Positions 10,991 through 22,456 of a stretch of 64,000 bases of DNA are shown piece by piece. The notes below the pieces were generated by a model. That model saw nothing but the letters and a program-made list of their open reading frames with translations. It had not been told where the DNA came from and did not search any database. A program made the translations under genes and the position numbers. Positions within the stretch are counted from its first letter, which is position 1. Each line of letters starts with the position of its first letter. Source of the DNA: Canna indica (taxonomy: Eukaryota > Streptophyta > Magnoliopsida > Zingiberales > Cannaceae); NCBI GenBank assembly GCA_034359265.1, contig CP136896.1, positions 34,772,001-34,836,000 of the forward strand, read 5' to 3'.

Positions 10991-11636
10991 ATAACTCGAT
11001 TAACAACTTCTCCCATCGCAGTGAATGTTCTGGAGTCGCTCGGGACTCTGATTACAGGGCGTTTCGAGCCGATACCCCGAAGTTCAATCAGTCTGCTTCG
11101 TTCAAGATTCGATTCGAAAAATAGTGCAATTCTGTGCATTAGTCTGTCAAGAATAACTCGATTAACAACTTCTCCCATCGCAGTGAATGTTCTGGAGTCA
11201 CTCGGTACTCAGATTACTGGGCGTTTCGAGCCGATACCCCGAAGTTCAATCAGTCGGCCTCGTTCAAAATCAATTTGAAAAATCGTGCAATTCTTTGCAT
11301 TAGTCTGTCAAAAATAACTCGATTAACAACTTCTCCCATCACAGTGAATGTTCTGGAGTCGCTCGGGACTCAGATTACAGGTCGTTTCGAGCCGATACCC
11401 CGAAGTTCAATCAGTCTGCTTCGTTCAAGATTCTATTCGAAAAATAGTGCAATTCTGTGCATTAGTCTATCGAGAATAACTCGATTAACAACTTCTCCCA
11501 TCACAGTGAATGTTCTGGAGTCGCTCGGTACTCAGATTACTGGGCGTTTCGAGCTGATACCCCGAAGTTCAATCAGTCGGCATCGTTCAAGATCTATTAG
11601 AAAAATCATGCAATTCTATGCATTAGTCTGTCAAAA
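10991..11636 (+). repeat. 4-mer R4 d c h
   Basis: R4 10991, d 11153 (GTCACTCGG), c 11314 (ACAGGTCG), h 11476. The d and c units match 3239 and 3400; the following h replaces the f found at 3562, so the homology with the first locus breaks here. Confidence 0.8.
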
Positions 11637-13574
11637 ATAACTCGATTAACAACTTCTCCCATCACAGTGAATGTTCTGGAGTCGCTCGGGACTCAGATTA
11701 CAGGACGTTTCGAGCCGATACCCCGAAGTTCAATCAGTCTGCTTCGTTCAAGATTCTATTCGAAAAATAGTGCAATTCTGTGCATTAGTCTGTCGAGAAT
11801 AACTCGATTAACAACTTCTCCCATCACAGTGAATGTTCTGGAGTCGCTCGGGACTCAGATTACAGGACGTTTCGAGCCGATACCCCGAAGTTCAATCAGT
11901 CGGCATTGTTCAAGATCTATTCGAAAAATCATGCAATTCTTTGCATTAGTTTGTCAAAAATAACTCGATTAACAACTTCTCCCATCATAGTTAATGTTCT
12001 GGAGTCGCTTGGGACTCAGATTACAGGGCGTTTCGAGCCGATACCCCGAAGTTCAATCAGTTGGCTTCGTTCAAGATTCTATTCGAAAAATCATGCAATT
12101 CTGTGCATTAGTCTGTCAAAAATAACTCGATTAACAACTTCTCCCATCGCAGTGAATGTTCTGGAGTCGCTCGGTACTCAGATTACTGGGCGTTTCGAGC
12201 TGATACCCCGAAGTTCAATCAGTCGGCATCGTTCAAGATCTATTAGAAAAATCATGCAATTCTATGCATTAGTCTGTCAAAAATAACTCGATTAACAACT
12301 TCTCCCATCACAGTGAATGTTCTGGAGTCGCTCGGGACTCAGATTACAGGGCGTTTCGAGCCGATACCCCGAAGTTCAATCAGTCGGCTTCGTTCAAGAT
12401 CTATTCGAAAAATCATGCAATTCTTTGCATTAGTCTATCAAAAATAACTCGATTAACAACTTCTCCCATCACAGTGAATGTTCTGGAGTCACTCGGGACT
12501 CTGATTACAGGGCGTTTTGAGCCGATACCCCGAAGTTCAATCAGACTGCTTCGTTCAAGATTCGATTCGAAAAATAGTGCAATTCTGTGCATTAGTCTGT
12601 CAAGAATAACTCGATTAACAACTTCTCCCATCGCAGTGAATGTTCTGGAGTCGCTCGGTACTCAGATTACAGGGCGTTTCGAGCCGATACCCCGAAGTTC
12701 AATCAGTCTGCTTCGTTCATGATTCTATTCGAAAAATAGTGCAATTCTGTGCATTAGTCTGTCGAGAATAACTCGATTAACAACTTCTCCCATCACAGTG
12801 AATGTTCTGGAGTCGCTCGGTACTCAGATTACTGGGCGTTTCGAGCTGATACCCCGAAGTTCAATCAGTCGGCATCGTTCAAGATCTATTAGAAAAATCA
12901 TGCAATTCTATGCATTAGTCTGTCAAAAATAACTCGATTAACAACTTCTCCCATCACAGTGAATGTTCTGGAGTCGCTCGGGACTCAGATTACAGGACGT
13001 TTCGAGCCGATACCCCGAAGTTCAATCAGTCTGCTTCGTTCAAGATTCTATTCGAAAAATAGTGCAATTCTGTGCATTAGTCTGTCGAGAATAACTCGAT
13101 TAACAACTTCTCCCATCACAGTGAATGTTCTGGAGTCGCTCGGGACTCAGATTACAGGACGTTTCGAGCCGATACCCCGAAGTTCAATCAGTCGGCATTG
13201 TTCAAGATCTATTCGAAAAATCATGCAATTCTTTGCATTAGTCTGTCAAAAATAACTCGATTAACAACTTCTCCCATCATAGTTAATGTTCTGGAGTCGC
13301 TTGGGACTCAGATTACAGGGCGTTTCGAGCCGATACCCCGAAGTTCAATCAGTTGGCTTCGTTCAAGATTCTATTCGAAAAATCATGCAATTCTGTGCAT
13401 TAGTCTGTCAAAAATAACTCGATTAACAACTTCTCCCATCGCAGTGAATGTTCTGGAGTCGCTCGGTACTCAGATTACTGGGCGTTTCGAGCTGATACCC
13501 CGAAGTTCAATCAGTCGGCATCGTTCAAGATCTATTAGAAAAATCATGCAATTCTATGCATTAGTCTGTCAAAA
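11637..13574 (+). repeat. 8-mer block, 1292-bp period (1.5 copies)
   Basis: Copy 1: c 11637, j 11799, e2 11960, h2 12122, f 12283, g 12444, c2 12606, h 12768. Copy 2, partial: c 12929, j 13091, e2 13252, h2 13414. The c2 at 12606 carries GTTCATGATTC, shared only with 5177. Confidence 0.82.
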
Positions 13575-14220
13575 ATAACTCGATTAACAACTTCTCCCAT
13601 CACAGTGAATGTTCTGGAGTCGCTCGGGACTCAGATTACAGGGCGTTTCGAGCCGATACCCCGAAGTTCAATCAGTCGGCCTCGTTCAAAATCAATTCGA
13701 AAAATCGTGCAATTCTTTGCATTAGTCTATCAAAAATAACTCGATTAACAACTTCTCCCATCACAGTGAATGTTCTGGAGTCGCTCGGGACTCAGATTAC
13801 AGGGCGTTTCGAGCCGATACCCCGAAGTTCAATCAGTTGGCTTTGTTCAAGATTCTATTCGAAAAATCATGCAATTCTGTGCATTAGTCTGTCAAAAATA
13901 ACTCGATTAACAACTTCTCCCATCGCAGTGAATGTTCTGGAGTCGCTCGGGACTCTGATTACAGGGCGTTTCGAGCCGATACCCCGAAGTTCAATCAGTC
14001 TGCTTCGTTCAAGATTCGATTCGAAAAATAGTGCAATTCTGTGCATTAGTCTGTCAAGAATAACTCGATTAACAACTTCTCCCATCGCAGTGAATGTTCT
14101 GGAGTCGCTCGGTACTCAGATTATTGGGCGTTTCGAGCCGATACCCCGAAGTTCAATCAGTCGGCCTCGTTCAAAATCAATTTGAAAAATCGTGCAATTC
14201 TTTGCATTAGTCTGTCAAAA
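13575..14220 (+). repeat. Linker 4-mer i k R4 d, second copy
   Basis: Starts 13575, 13736, 13898 and 14060. It matches 7924-8569 at an offset of 5651 bp and is the last block of the left domain. Confidence 0.83.
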
Positions 14221-16319
14221 ATAACTCGATTAACAACTTCTCCCATCACAGTGAATGTTCTGGAGTCGCTCGGGACTCAGATTACAGGGCGTTTCGAGCC
14301 GATACCCCGAAGTTCAATCAGTCTGCTTCGTTCAAGATTCTATTCGAAAAATAGAGCAATTCTGTGCATTAGTCTGTGGAGAATAACTCGATTAACAACT
14401 TCTCCCATCACAGTGAATGTTCTGGAGTCGCTCGGTACTCAGATTACTGGGTGTTTCGAGCCGATACCCCGAAGTTCAATCAGTCGGCCTCGTTCAAAAT
14501 CAATTCGAAAAATCGTGCAATTCTTTGCATTAGTCTGTCAAAAATAACTCGATTAACAACTTCTCCCATCACAGTGAATGTTCTGGAGTCGCTCGGGACT
14601 CAGATTACAGGGCGTTTCGAGCGGATACCCCGAAGTTTAATTAGTCGGCATCGTTCAAGATCTATTCGAAAAATCATGCAATTCTTTGCATTAGTCTGTC
14701 AAAAATAACTCGATTAACAACTTCTCCCATCATAGTTAATGTTCTGGAGTCGCTCGGGACTCAGATTACAGGGCGTTTCGAGCCGATACCCCGAAGTTCA
14801 ATCAGTTGGCTTTGTTCAAGATTCTATTCGAAAAATTGTGCAATTCTGTGCATTAGTCTGTCAAAAATAACTCGATTAACAACTTCTCCCATCGCAGTGA
14901 ATGTTCTGGAGTCGCTCGGGACTCAGATTACAGGGCGTTTCGAGCGGATACCTCGAAGTTTAATCAGTCGGCATCGTTCAAGATCTATTCGAAAAATCAT
15001 GCAATTCTTTGCATTAGTCTGTCAAAAATAACTCAATTAACAACTTCTCCCATCATAGTTAATGTTCTGGAGTCGCTCGGGACTCAGATTACAGGGCGTT
15101 TCGAGCCGATACCCCGAAGTTCAATCAGTTGGCTTCGTTCAAGATTCTATTCGAAAAATCGTGCAATTCTGTGCATTAGTCTGTCAAAAATAACTCGATT
15201 AACATCTTCTCCCATCGCAGTGAACGTTCTGGAGTCGCTCGGGACTCTGATTACAGGGCGTTTCGAGCCGATACCCCGAAGTTCAATCAGTCTACTTCGT
15301 TCAAGATTCGATTCGAAAAATAGTGCAATTCTGTGCATTTGTCTGTCAAGAATAACTCGATTAACAACTTCTCCCATCGCAGTGAATGTTCTGGAGTCGC
15401 TCGGTACTCAGATTACTGGGCGTTTCGAGCCGATACCCCGAAGTTCAATCAGTCGGTCTCGTTCAAAATCAATTTGAAAAATCGTGCAATTCTTTGCATT
15501 AGTCTGTCAAAAATAACTCGATTAACAACTTCTCCCATCACAGTGAATGTTCTGGAGTCGCTCGGGACTCAGATTACAGGGCGTTTCGAGCCGATACCCC
15601 GAAGTTCAATCAGTCTGCTTCGTTCAAGATTCTATTCGAAAAATAGAGCAATTCTGTGCATTAGTCTGTCGAGAATAACTCGATTAACAACTTCTCCCAT
15701 CACAGTGAATGTTCTGGAGTCGCTCGGTACTCAGATTACTGGGTGTTTCGAGCCGATACCCCGAAGTTCAATCAGTCGGCCTCGTTCAAAATCAATTCGA
15801 AAAATCGTGCAATTCTTTGCATTAGTCTGTCAAAAATAACTCGATTAACAACTTCTCCCATCACAGTGAATGTTCTGGAGTCGCTCGGGACTCAGATTAC
15901 AGGGCGTTTCGAGCGGATACCCCGAAGTTTAATCAGTCGGCATCGTTCAAGATCTATTCGAAAAATCATGCAATTCTTTGCATTAGTCTGTCAAAAATAA
16001 CTCGATTAACAACTTCTCCCATCATAGTTAATGTTCTGGAGTCGCTCGGGACTCAGATTACAGGACATTTCGAGCCGATACTCCGAAGTTCAATCAGTTG
16101 GCTTTGTTCAAGATTCTATTCGAAAAATCGTGCAATTCTGTGCATTAGTCTGTCAAAAATAACTCGATTAACAACTTCTCCCATCGCAGTGAATGTTCTG
16201 GAGTCGCTCGGGACTCAGATTACTGGGCGTTTCGAGCGGATACCCCGAAGTTTAATCAGTCGGCATCGTTCAAGATCTATTCGAAAAATCATGCAATTCT
16301 TTGCATTAGTCTGTCAAAA
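14221..16319 (+). repeat. Octamer-type stretch at domain start
   Basis: R6 14221, R7 14383, R8 14544, R1 14705, R2 14867, R3 15028, R4* 15190, R5 15352, R6 15513, R7 15675, R8 15836, R1 15997, R2 16159. Private changes include ATACCTCG at 14867, CAGTCTACTTCG at 15190 and GATACTCCG at 15997. Confidence 0.82.
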
Positions 16320-16481
16320 ATAACTCGATTAACAACTTCTCCCATCACAGTGAATGTTCTGGAGTCGCTCGGGACTCAGATTACAGGGCGTTTCGAGCCG
16401 ATACCCCGAAGTTCAATCAGTTGGCTTTGTTCAAGATTCTATTCGAAAAATCGTGCAATTCTGTGCATTAGTCTGTCAAAA

Positions 16482-16643
16482 ATAACTCGATTAACAACTT
16501 CTCCCATCACAGTGAATGTTCTGGAGTCGCTCGGGACTCAGATTACAGGGCGTTTCGAGCCGATACCCCGAAGTTCAATCAGTTGGCTTCGTTCAAGATT
16601 CTATTCAAAAAATCGTGCAATTCTGTGCATTAGTCTGTCAAAA
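16482..16643 (+). repeat. Type k2 monomer (162 bp)
   Basis: Class B with CATCACAG, GAGCCG, TTGGCTTCG and ATTCAAAAAATCG (G to A at a CpG that removes a TTCGAA site). Recurs at 19065, 26010, 29240, 31017, 35219 and 40223. Confidence 0.8.
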
Positions 16644-17450
16644 ATAACTCGATTAACAACTTCTCCCATCGCAGTGAATGTTCTGGAGTCGCTCGGGACT
16701 CTGATTACAGGGCGTTTCGAGCCGATACCCCGAAGTTCAATCAGTCTGCTTCGTTCAAGATTCGATTCGAAAAATAGTGCAATTCTGTGCATTAGTCTGT
16801 CAAGAATAACTCGATTAACAACTTCTCCCATCGCAGTGAATGTTCTGGAGTCGCTCGGTACTCAGATTACTGGGCGTTTCGAGCCGATACCCCGAAGTTC
16901 AATCAGTCGGCCTCGTTCAAAATCAATTTGAAAAATCATGCAATTCTTTGCATTAGTCTGTCAAAAATAACTCGATTAACAACTTGTCCCATCACAGTGA
17001 ATGTTCTGGAGTCGCTCGGGACTCAGATTCCAGGGCGTTTCGAGCCGATACCCCGAAGTTCAATCAGTCTGCTTCGTTCAAGATTCTATTCGAAAAATAG
17101 AGCAATTCTGTGCATTAGTCTGTGGAGAATAACTCGATTAACAACTTCTCCCATCACAGTGAATGTTCTGGAGTCGCTCGGTACTCAGATTACTGGGTGT
17201 TTCGAGCCGATACCCCGAAGTTCAATCAGTCGGCCTCGTTCAAAATCAATTCGAAAAATCGTGCAATTCTTTGCATTAGTCTGTCAAAAATAACTCGATT
17301 AACAACTTCTCCCATCACAGTGAATGTTCTGGAGTCGCTCGGGACTCAGATTACAGGGCGTTTCGAGCGGATACCCCGAAGTTTAATCAGTCGGCATCGT
17401 TCAAGATCTATTCGAAAAATCATGCAATTCTTTGCATTAGTCTGTCAAAA

Positions 17451-17611
17451 ATAACTCGATTAACAACTTCTCCCATCATAGTTAATGTTCTGGAGTCGCT
17501 CGGGACTCAGATTACTGGGCATTTCGAGCCGATACCCCGAAGTTCAATCAGTCGGCCTCGTTCAAAATCCATTCGAAAAATCGTGCAATTCTTTGCATTA
17601 TTCTGTCAAAA
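17451..17611 (+). repeat. Chimeric monomer: R1-like head, R5/R7-like tail
   Basis: The front reads CATCATAGTTAATG and GGGACTCAG (R1), then ATTACTGGGCATTTC; the end reads TCGGCCTCG and AAAATCCATTCG with CTTTGCA (R5/R7). The length is 161, as expected from a class A tail. The private word CATTATTCTG is not seen elsewhere. Confidence 0.7.
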
Positions 17612-17773
17612 ATAACTCGATTAACAACTTCTCCCATCACAGTGAATGTTCTGGAGTCGCTCGGTACTCAGATTACAGGGCGTTTCGAGCCGATACCCCG
17701 AAGTTCAATCAGTCTGCTTCGTTCAAGATTCTATTCGAAAAATAGAGCAATTCTGTGCATTAGTCTGTCGAGA
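17612..17773 (+). repeat. Chimeric monomer: R7-like head, R6 tail
   Basis: The front has CATCACAG with GGTACTCAG (R7), the rest ACAGGGCG, TCTGCTTCG, ATAGAGC and TCGAGA (R6). It lies directly after the chimera at 17451 and before a normal R7. Confidence 0.7.
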
Positions 17774-18418
17774 ATAACTCGATTAACAACTTCTCCCATC
17801 ACAGTGAATGTTCTGGAGTCGCTCGGTACTCAGATTACTGGGTGTTTCGAGCCGATACCCCGAAGTTCAATCAGTCGGCCTCGTTCAAAATCAATTCGAA
17901 AAATCGTGCAATTCTTTGCATTAGTCTGTCAAAAATAACTCGATTAACAACTTCTCCCATCACAGTGAATGTTCTGGAGTCGCTCGGGACTCAGATTACA
18001 GGGCGTTTCGAGCGGATACCCCGAAGTTTAATCAGTCGGCATCGTTCAAGATCTATTCGAAAAATCATGCAATTCTTTGCATTAGTCTGTCAAAAATAAC
18101 TCGATTAACAACTTCTCCCATCATAGTTAATGTTCTGGAGTCGCTCGGGACTCAGATTACAGGACATTTCGAGCCGATACCCCGAAGTTCAATCAGTTGG
18201 CTTTGTTCAAGATTCTATTCGAAAAATCGTGCAATTCTGTGCATTAGTCTGTCAAAAATAACTCGATTAACAACTTCTCCCATCGCAGTGAATGTTCTGG
18301 AGTCGCTCGGGACTCAGATTACAGGGCGTTTCGAGCGGATACCCCGAAGTTTAATCAGTCGGCATCGTTCAAGATCTATTCGAAAAATCATGCAATTCTT
18401 TGCATTAGTCTGTCAAAA

Positions 18419-20518
18419 ATAAGTCAATTAACAACTTCTCCCATCATAGTTAATGTTCTGGAGTCGCTCGGGACTCAGATTACAGGGCGTTTCGAGCCGA
18501 TACCCCGAAGTTCAATCAGTTGGCTTCGTTCAAGATTCTATTCGAAAAATCGTGCAATTCTGTGCATTAGTCTGTCAAAAATAACTCGATTAACAACTTC
18601 TCCCATCGCAGTGAATGTTCTGGAGTCGCTCGGTACTCAGATTACTGGGCGTTTCAAGCCGATACCCCGAAGTTCAATCAGTCGGCTTCGTTCAAAATCA
18701 ATTCGAAAAATCATGCAATTATGTGCATTAGTCTGTCAAAAATAACTCGATTAACAACTTCTCCCATCGCAGTGAATGTTCTGGAGTCGCTCGGTACTCA
18801 GATTACTGGGCGTTTCGAGCTGATACCCCGAAGTTCAATCAGTCGACATCGTTCAAGATCTATTCGAAAAATCATGCAATTCTTTGCATTAGTCTGTCAA
18901 AAATAACTCGATTAACAACTTCTCCCATCACAGTGAATGTTCTGGAGTCGCTCGGGACTCAGATTACAGGGCGTTTCGCGCCGATACCCCGAAGTTCAAT
19001 CAGTTGGCTTTGTTCAAGATTCTATTCGAAAAATCGTGCAATTCTGTGCATTAGTCTGTCAAAAATAACTCGATTAACAACTTCTCCCATCACAGTGAAT
19101 GTTCTGGAGTCGCTCGGGACTCAGATTACAGGGCGTTTCGAGCCGATACCCCGAAGTTCAATCAGTTGGCTTCGTTCAAGATTCTATTCAAAAAATCGTG
19201 CAATTCTGTGCATTAGTCTGTCAAAAATAACTCGATTAACAACTTCTCCCATCGCAGTGAATGTTCTGGAGTCGCTCGGGACTCTGATTACAGGGCGTTT
19301 CGAGCCGATACCCCGAAGTTCAATCAGTCTGCTTCGTTCAAGATTCGATTCGAAAAATAGTGCAATTCTGTGCATTAGTCTGTCAAGAATAACTCGATTA
19401 ACAACTTCTACCATCGCAGTGAATGTTCTGGAGTCGCTCGGTACTCAGATTACTGGGCGTTTCGAGCCGATACCCCGAAGTTCAATCAGTCGGTCTCGTT
19501 CAAAATCAATTTGAAAAATCGTGCAATTCTTTGCATTAGTCTGTCAAAAATAACTCGATTAACAACTTCTCCCATCACAGTGAATGTTCTGGAGTCGCTC
19601 GGGACTCAGATTACAGGGCGTTTCGAGCCGATACCCCGAAGTTCAATCAGTCTGCTTCGTTCAAGATTCTATTCGAAAAATAGAGCAATTCTGTGCATTA
19701 GTCTGTGGAGAATAACTCGATTAACAACTTCTCCCATCACAGTGAATGTTCTGGAGTCGCTCGGTACTCAGATTACTGGGTGTTTCGAGCCGATACCCCG
19801 AAGTTCAATCAGTCGGCCTCGTTCAAAATCAATTCGAAAAATCGTGCAATTCTTTGCATTAGTCTGTCAAAAATAACTCGATTAACAACTTCTCCCATCA
19901 CAGTGAATGTTCTGGAGTCGCTCGGGACTCAGATTACAGGGCGTTTCGAGCGGATACCCCGAAGTTTAATTAGTCGGCATCGTTCAAGATCTATTCGAAA
20001 AATCATGCAATTCTTTGCATTAGTCTGTCAAAAATAACTCGATTAACAACTTCTCCCATCATAGTTAATGTTCTGGAGTCGCTCGGGACTCAGATTACAG
20101 GGCGTTTCGAGCCGATACCCCGAAGTTCAATCAGTTGGCTTTGTTCAAGATTCTATTCGAAAAATCGTGCAATTCTGTGCATTAGTCTGTCAAAAATAAC
20201 TCGATTAACAACTTCTCCCATCGCAGTGAATGTTCTGGAGTCGCTCGGGACTCAGATTACAGGGCGTTTCGAGCGGATACCCCGAAGTTTAATCAGTCGG
20301 CATCGTTCAAGATCTATTCGAAAAATCATGCAATTCTTTGCATTAGTCTGTCAAAAATAACTCAATTAACAACTTCTCCCATCATAGTTAATGTTCTGGA
20401 GTCGCTCGGGACTCAGATTACAGGGCGTTTCGAGCCGATACCCCGAAGTTCAATCAGTTGGCTTCGTTCAAGATTCTATTCGAAAAATCGTGCAATTCTG
20501 TGCATTAGTCTGTCAAAA
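18419..20518 (+). repeat. 13 units in 20-mer order
   Basis: R3* 18419, a 18581, b 18742, k 18903, k2 19065, R4 19227, R5 19389, R6 19550, R7 19712, R8 19873, R1 20034, R2 20196, R3 20357. With 17774-18418 this matches 24719-27463 at an offset of 6945 bp, so it is an earlier partial copy of the 3230-bp HOR. R5 at 19389 and 20681 share the rare CTTCTACCATCG. Confidence 0.83.
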
Positions 20519-22456
20519 ATAACTCGATTAACATCTTCTCCCATCGCAGTGAACGTTCTGGAGTCGCTCGGGACTCTGATTACAGGGCGTTTCGAGCCGA
20601 TACCCCGAAGTTCAATCAGTCTGCTTCGTTCAAGATTCGATTCGAAAAATAGTGCAATTCTGTGCATTTGTCTGTCAAGAATAACTCGATTAACAACTTC
20701 TACCATCGCAGTGAATGTTCTGGAGTCGCTCGGTACTCAGATTACTGGGCGTTTCGAGCCGATACCCCGAAGTTCAATCAGTCGGTCTCGTTCAAAATCA
20801 ATTTGAAAAATCGTGCAATTCTTTGCATTAGTCTGTCAAAAATAACTCGATTAACAACTTCTCCCATCACAGTGAATGTTCTGGAGTCGCTCGGGACTCA
20901 GATTACAGGGCGTTTCGAGCCGATACCCCGAAGTTCAATCAGTCTGCTTCGTTCAAGATTCTATTCGAAAAATAGAGCAATTCTGTGCATTAGTCTGTCG
21001 AGAATAACTCGATTAACAACTTCTCCCATCACAGTGAATGTTCTGGAGTCGCTCGGTACTCAGATTACTGGGTGTTTCGAGCCGATACCCCGAAGTTCAA
21101 TCAGTCGGCCTCGTCCAAAATCAATTCGAAAAATCTTGCAATTCTTTGCATTAGTCTGTCAAAAATAACTCGATTAACAACTTCTCCCATCACAGTGAAT
21201 GTTCTGGAGTCGCTCGGGACTCAGATTACAGGGCGTTTCGAGCGGATACCCCGAAGTTTAATCAGTCGGCATCGTTCAAGATCTATTCGAAAAATCATGC
21301 AATTCTTTGCATTAGTCTGTCAAAAATAACTCGATTAACAACTTCTCCCATCATAGTTAATGTTCTGGAGTCGCTCGGGACTCAGATTACAGGGCGTTTC
21401 GAGCCGATACCCCGAAGTTCAATCAGTTGGCTTCGTTCAAGATTCTATTCGAAAAATCGTGCAATTCTGTGCATTAGTCTGTCAAAAATAACTCGATTAA
21501 CATCTTCTCCCATCGCAGTGAACGTTCTGGAGTCGCTCGGGACTCTGATTACAGGGCGTTTCGAGCCGATACCCCGAAGTTCAATCAGTCTGCTTCGTTC
21601 AAGATTCGATTCGAAAAATAGTGCAATTCTGTGCATTTGTCTGTCAAGAATAACTCGATTAACAACTTCTCCCATCGCAGTGAATGTTCTGGAGTCGCTC
21701 GGTACTCAGATTACTGGGCGTTTCGAGCCGATACCCCGAAGTTCAATCAGTCGGTCTCGTTCAAAATCAATTTGAAAAATCGTGCAATTCTTTGCATTAG
21801 TCTGTCAAAAATAACTCGATTAACAACTTCTCCCATCACAGTGAATGTTCTGGAGTCGCTCGGGACTCAGATTACAGGGCGTTTCGAGCCGATACCCCGA
21901 AGTTCAATCAGTCTGCTTCGTTCAAGATTCTATTCGAAAAATAGAGCAATTCTTTGCATTAGTCTGTGGAGAATAACTCGATTAACAACTTCTCCCATCA
22001 CAGTGAATGTTCTGGAGTCGCTCGGTACTCAGATTACTGGGTGTTTCGAGCCGATACCCCGAAGTTCAATCAGTCGGCCTCGTTCAAAATCAATTCGAAA
22101 AATCGTGCAATTCTTTGCATTAGTCTGTCAAAAATAACTCGATTAACAACTTCTCCCATCACAGTGAATGTTCTGGAGTCGCTCGGGACTCAGATTACAG
22201 GGCGTTTCGAGCGGATACCCCGAAGTTTAATCAGTCGGCATCGTTCAAGATCTATTCAAAAAATCATGCAATTCTTTGCATTAGTCTGTCAAAAATAACT
22301 CAATTAACAACTTCTCCCATCATAGTTAATGTTCTGGAGTCGCTCGGGACTCAGATTACAGGGCGTTTCGAGCCGATACCCCGAAGTTCAATCAGTTGGC
22401 TTCGTTCAAGATTCTATTCGAAAAATCGTGCAATTCTGTGCATTAGTCTGTCAAAA
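20519..22456 (+). repeat. 6-mer tandem duplication (969 bp x 2)
   Basis: Copy 1: R4* 20519, R5 20681, R6 20842, R7 21004, R8 21165, R1/R3 chimera 21326. Copy 2: R4* 21488, R5 21650, R6 21811, R7 21973, R8 22134, R3 22295. Both R4* carry GAACGTT. Confidence 0.83.
21326..21487 (+). repeat. Probable R1/R3 chimera
   Basis: It starts ATAACTCGATT as R1 but continues ACAGGGCG and TTGGCTTCG as R3, and sits directly between R8 and R4*. An exchange between R1 and R3 would remove two monomers and leave this unit. Only a few sites separate the parents, so a point change in R3 is possible. Confidence 0.55.

Larger units (their letters stand above)
11..14220 (+). repeat. Left HOR domain (types a-j)
   Basis: This domain is built from types a, b, c, d, d*, e and f-j. 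It lacks two marks that are frequent further right: GAGCGG followed by AAGTTTAATC (R2/R8) and ATAGAGCAATTC (R6). Conversely the type g mark CAGACTGCTTCG and the CTATTAG mark of type h occur only here. The domain contains two related halves: 818-3076 reappears at 8570-10828, and 7278-8569 reappears at 12929-14220. Confidence 0.85.
16320..18418 (+). repeat. k k2 R4-R8 module followed by two chimeras
   Basis: k 16320, k2 16482, R4 16644, R5 16806, R6 16967 (GATTCCAGG), R7 17129, R8 17290, chimera 17451, chimera 17612, R7 17774, R8 17935, R1 18096 (ACAGGACATTT), R2 18258. Confidence 0.8.
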
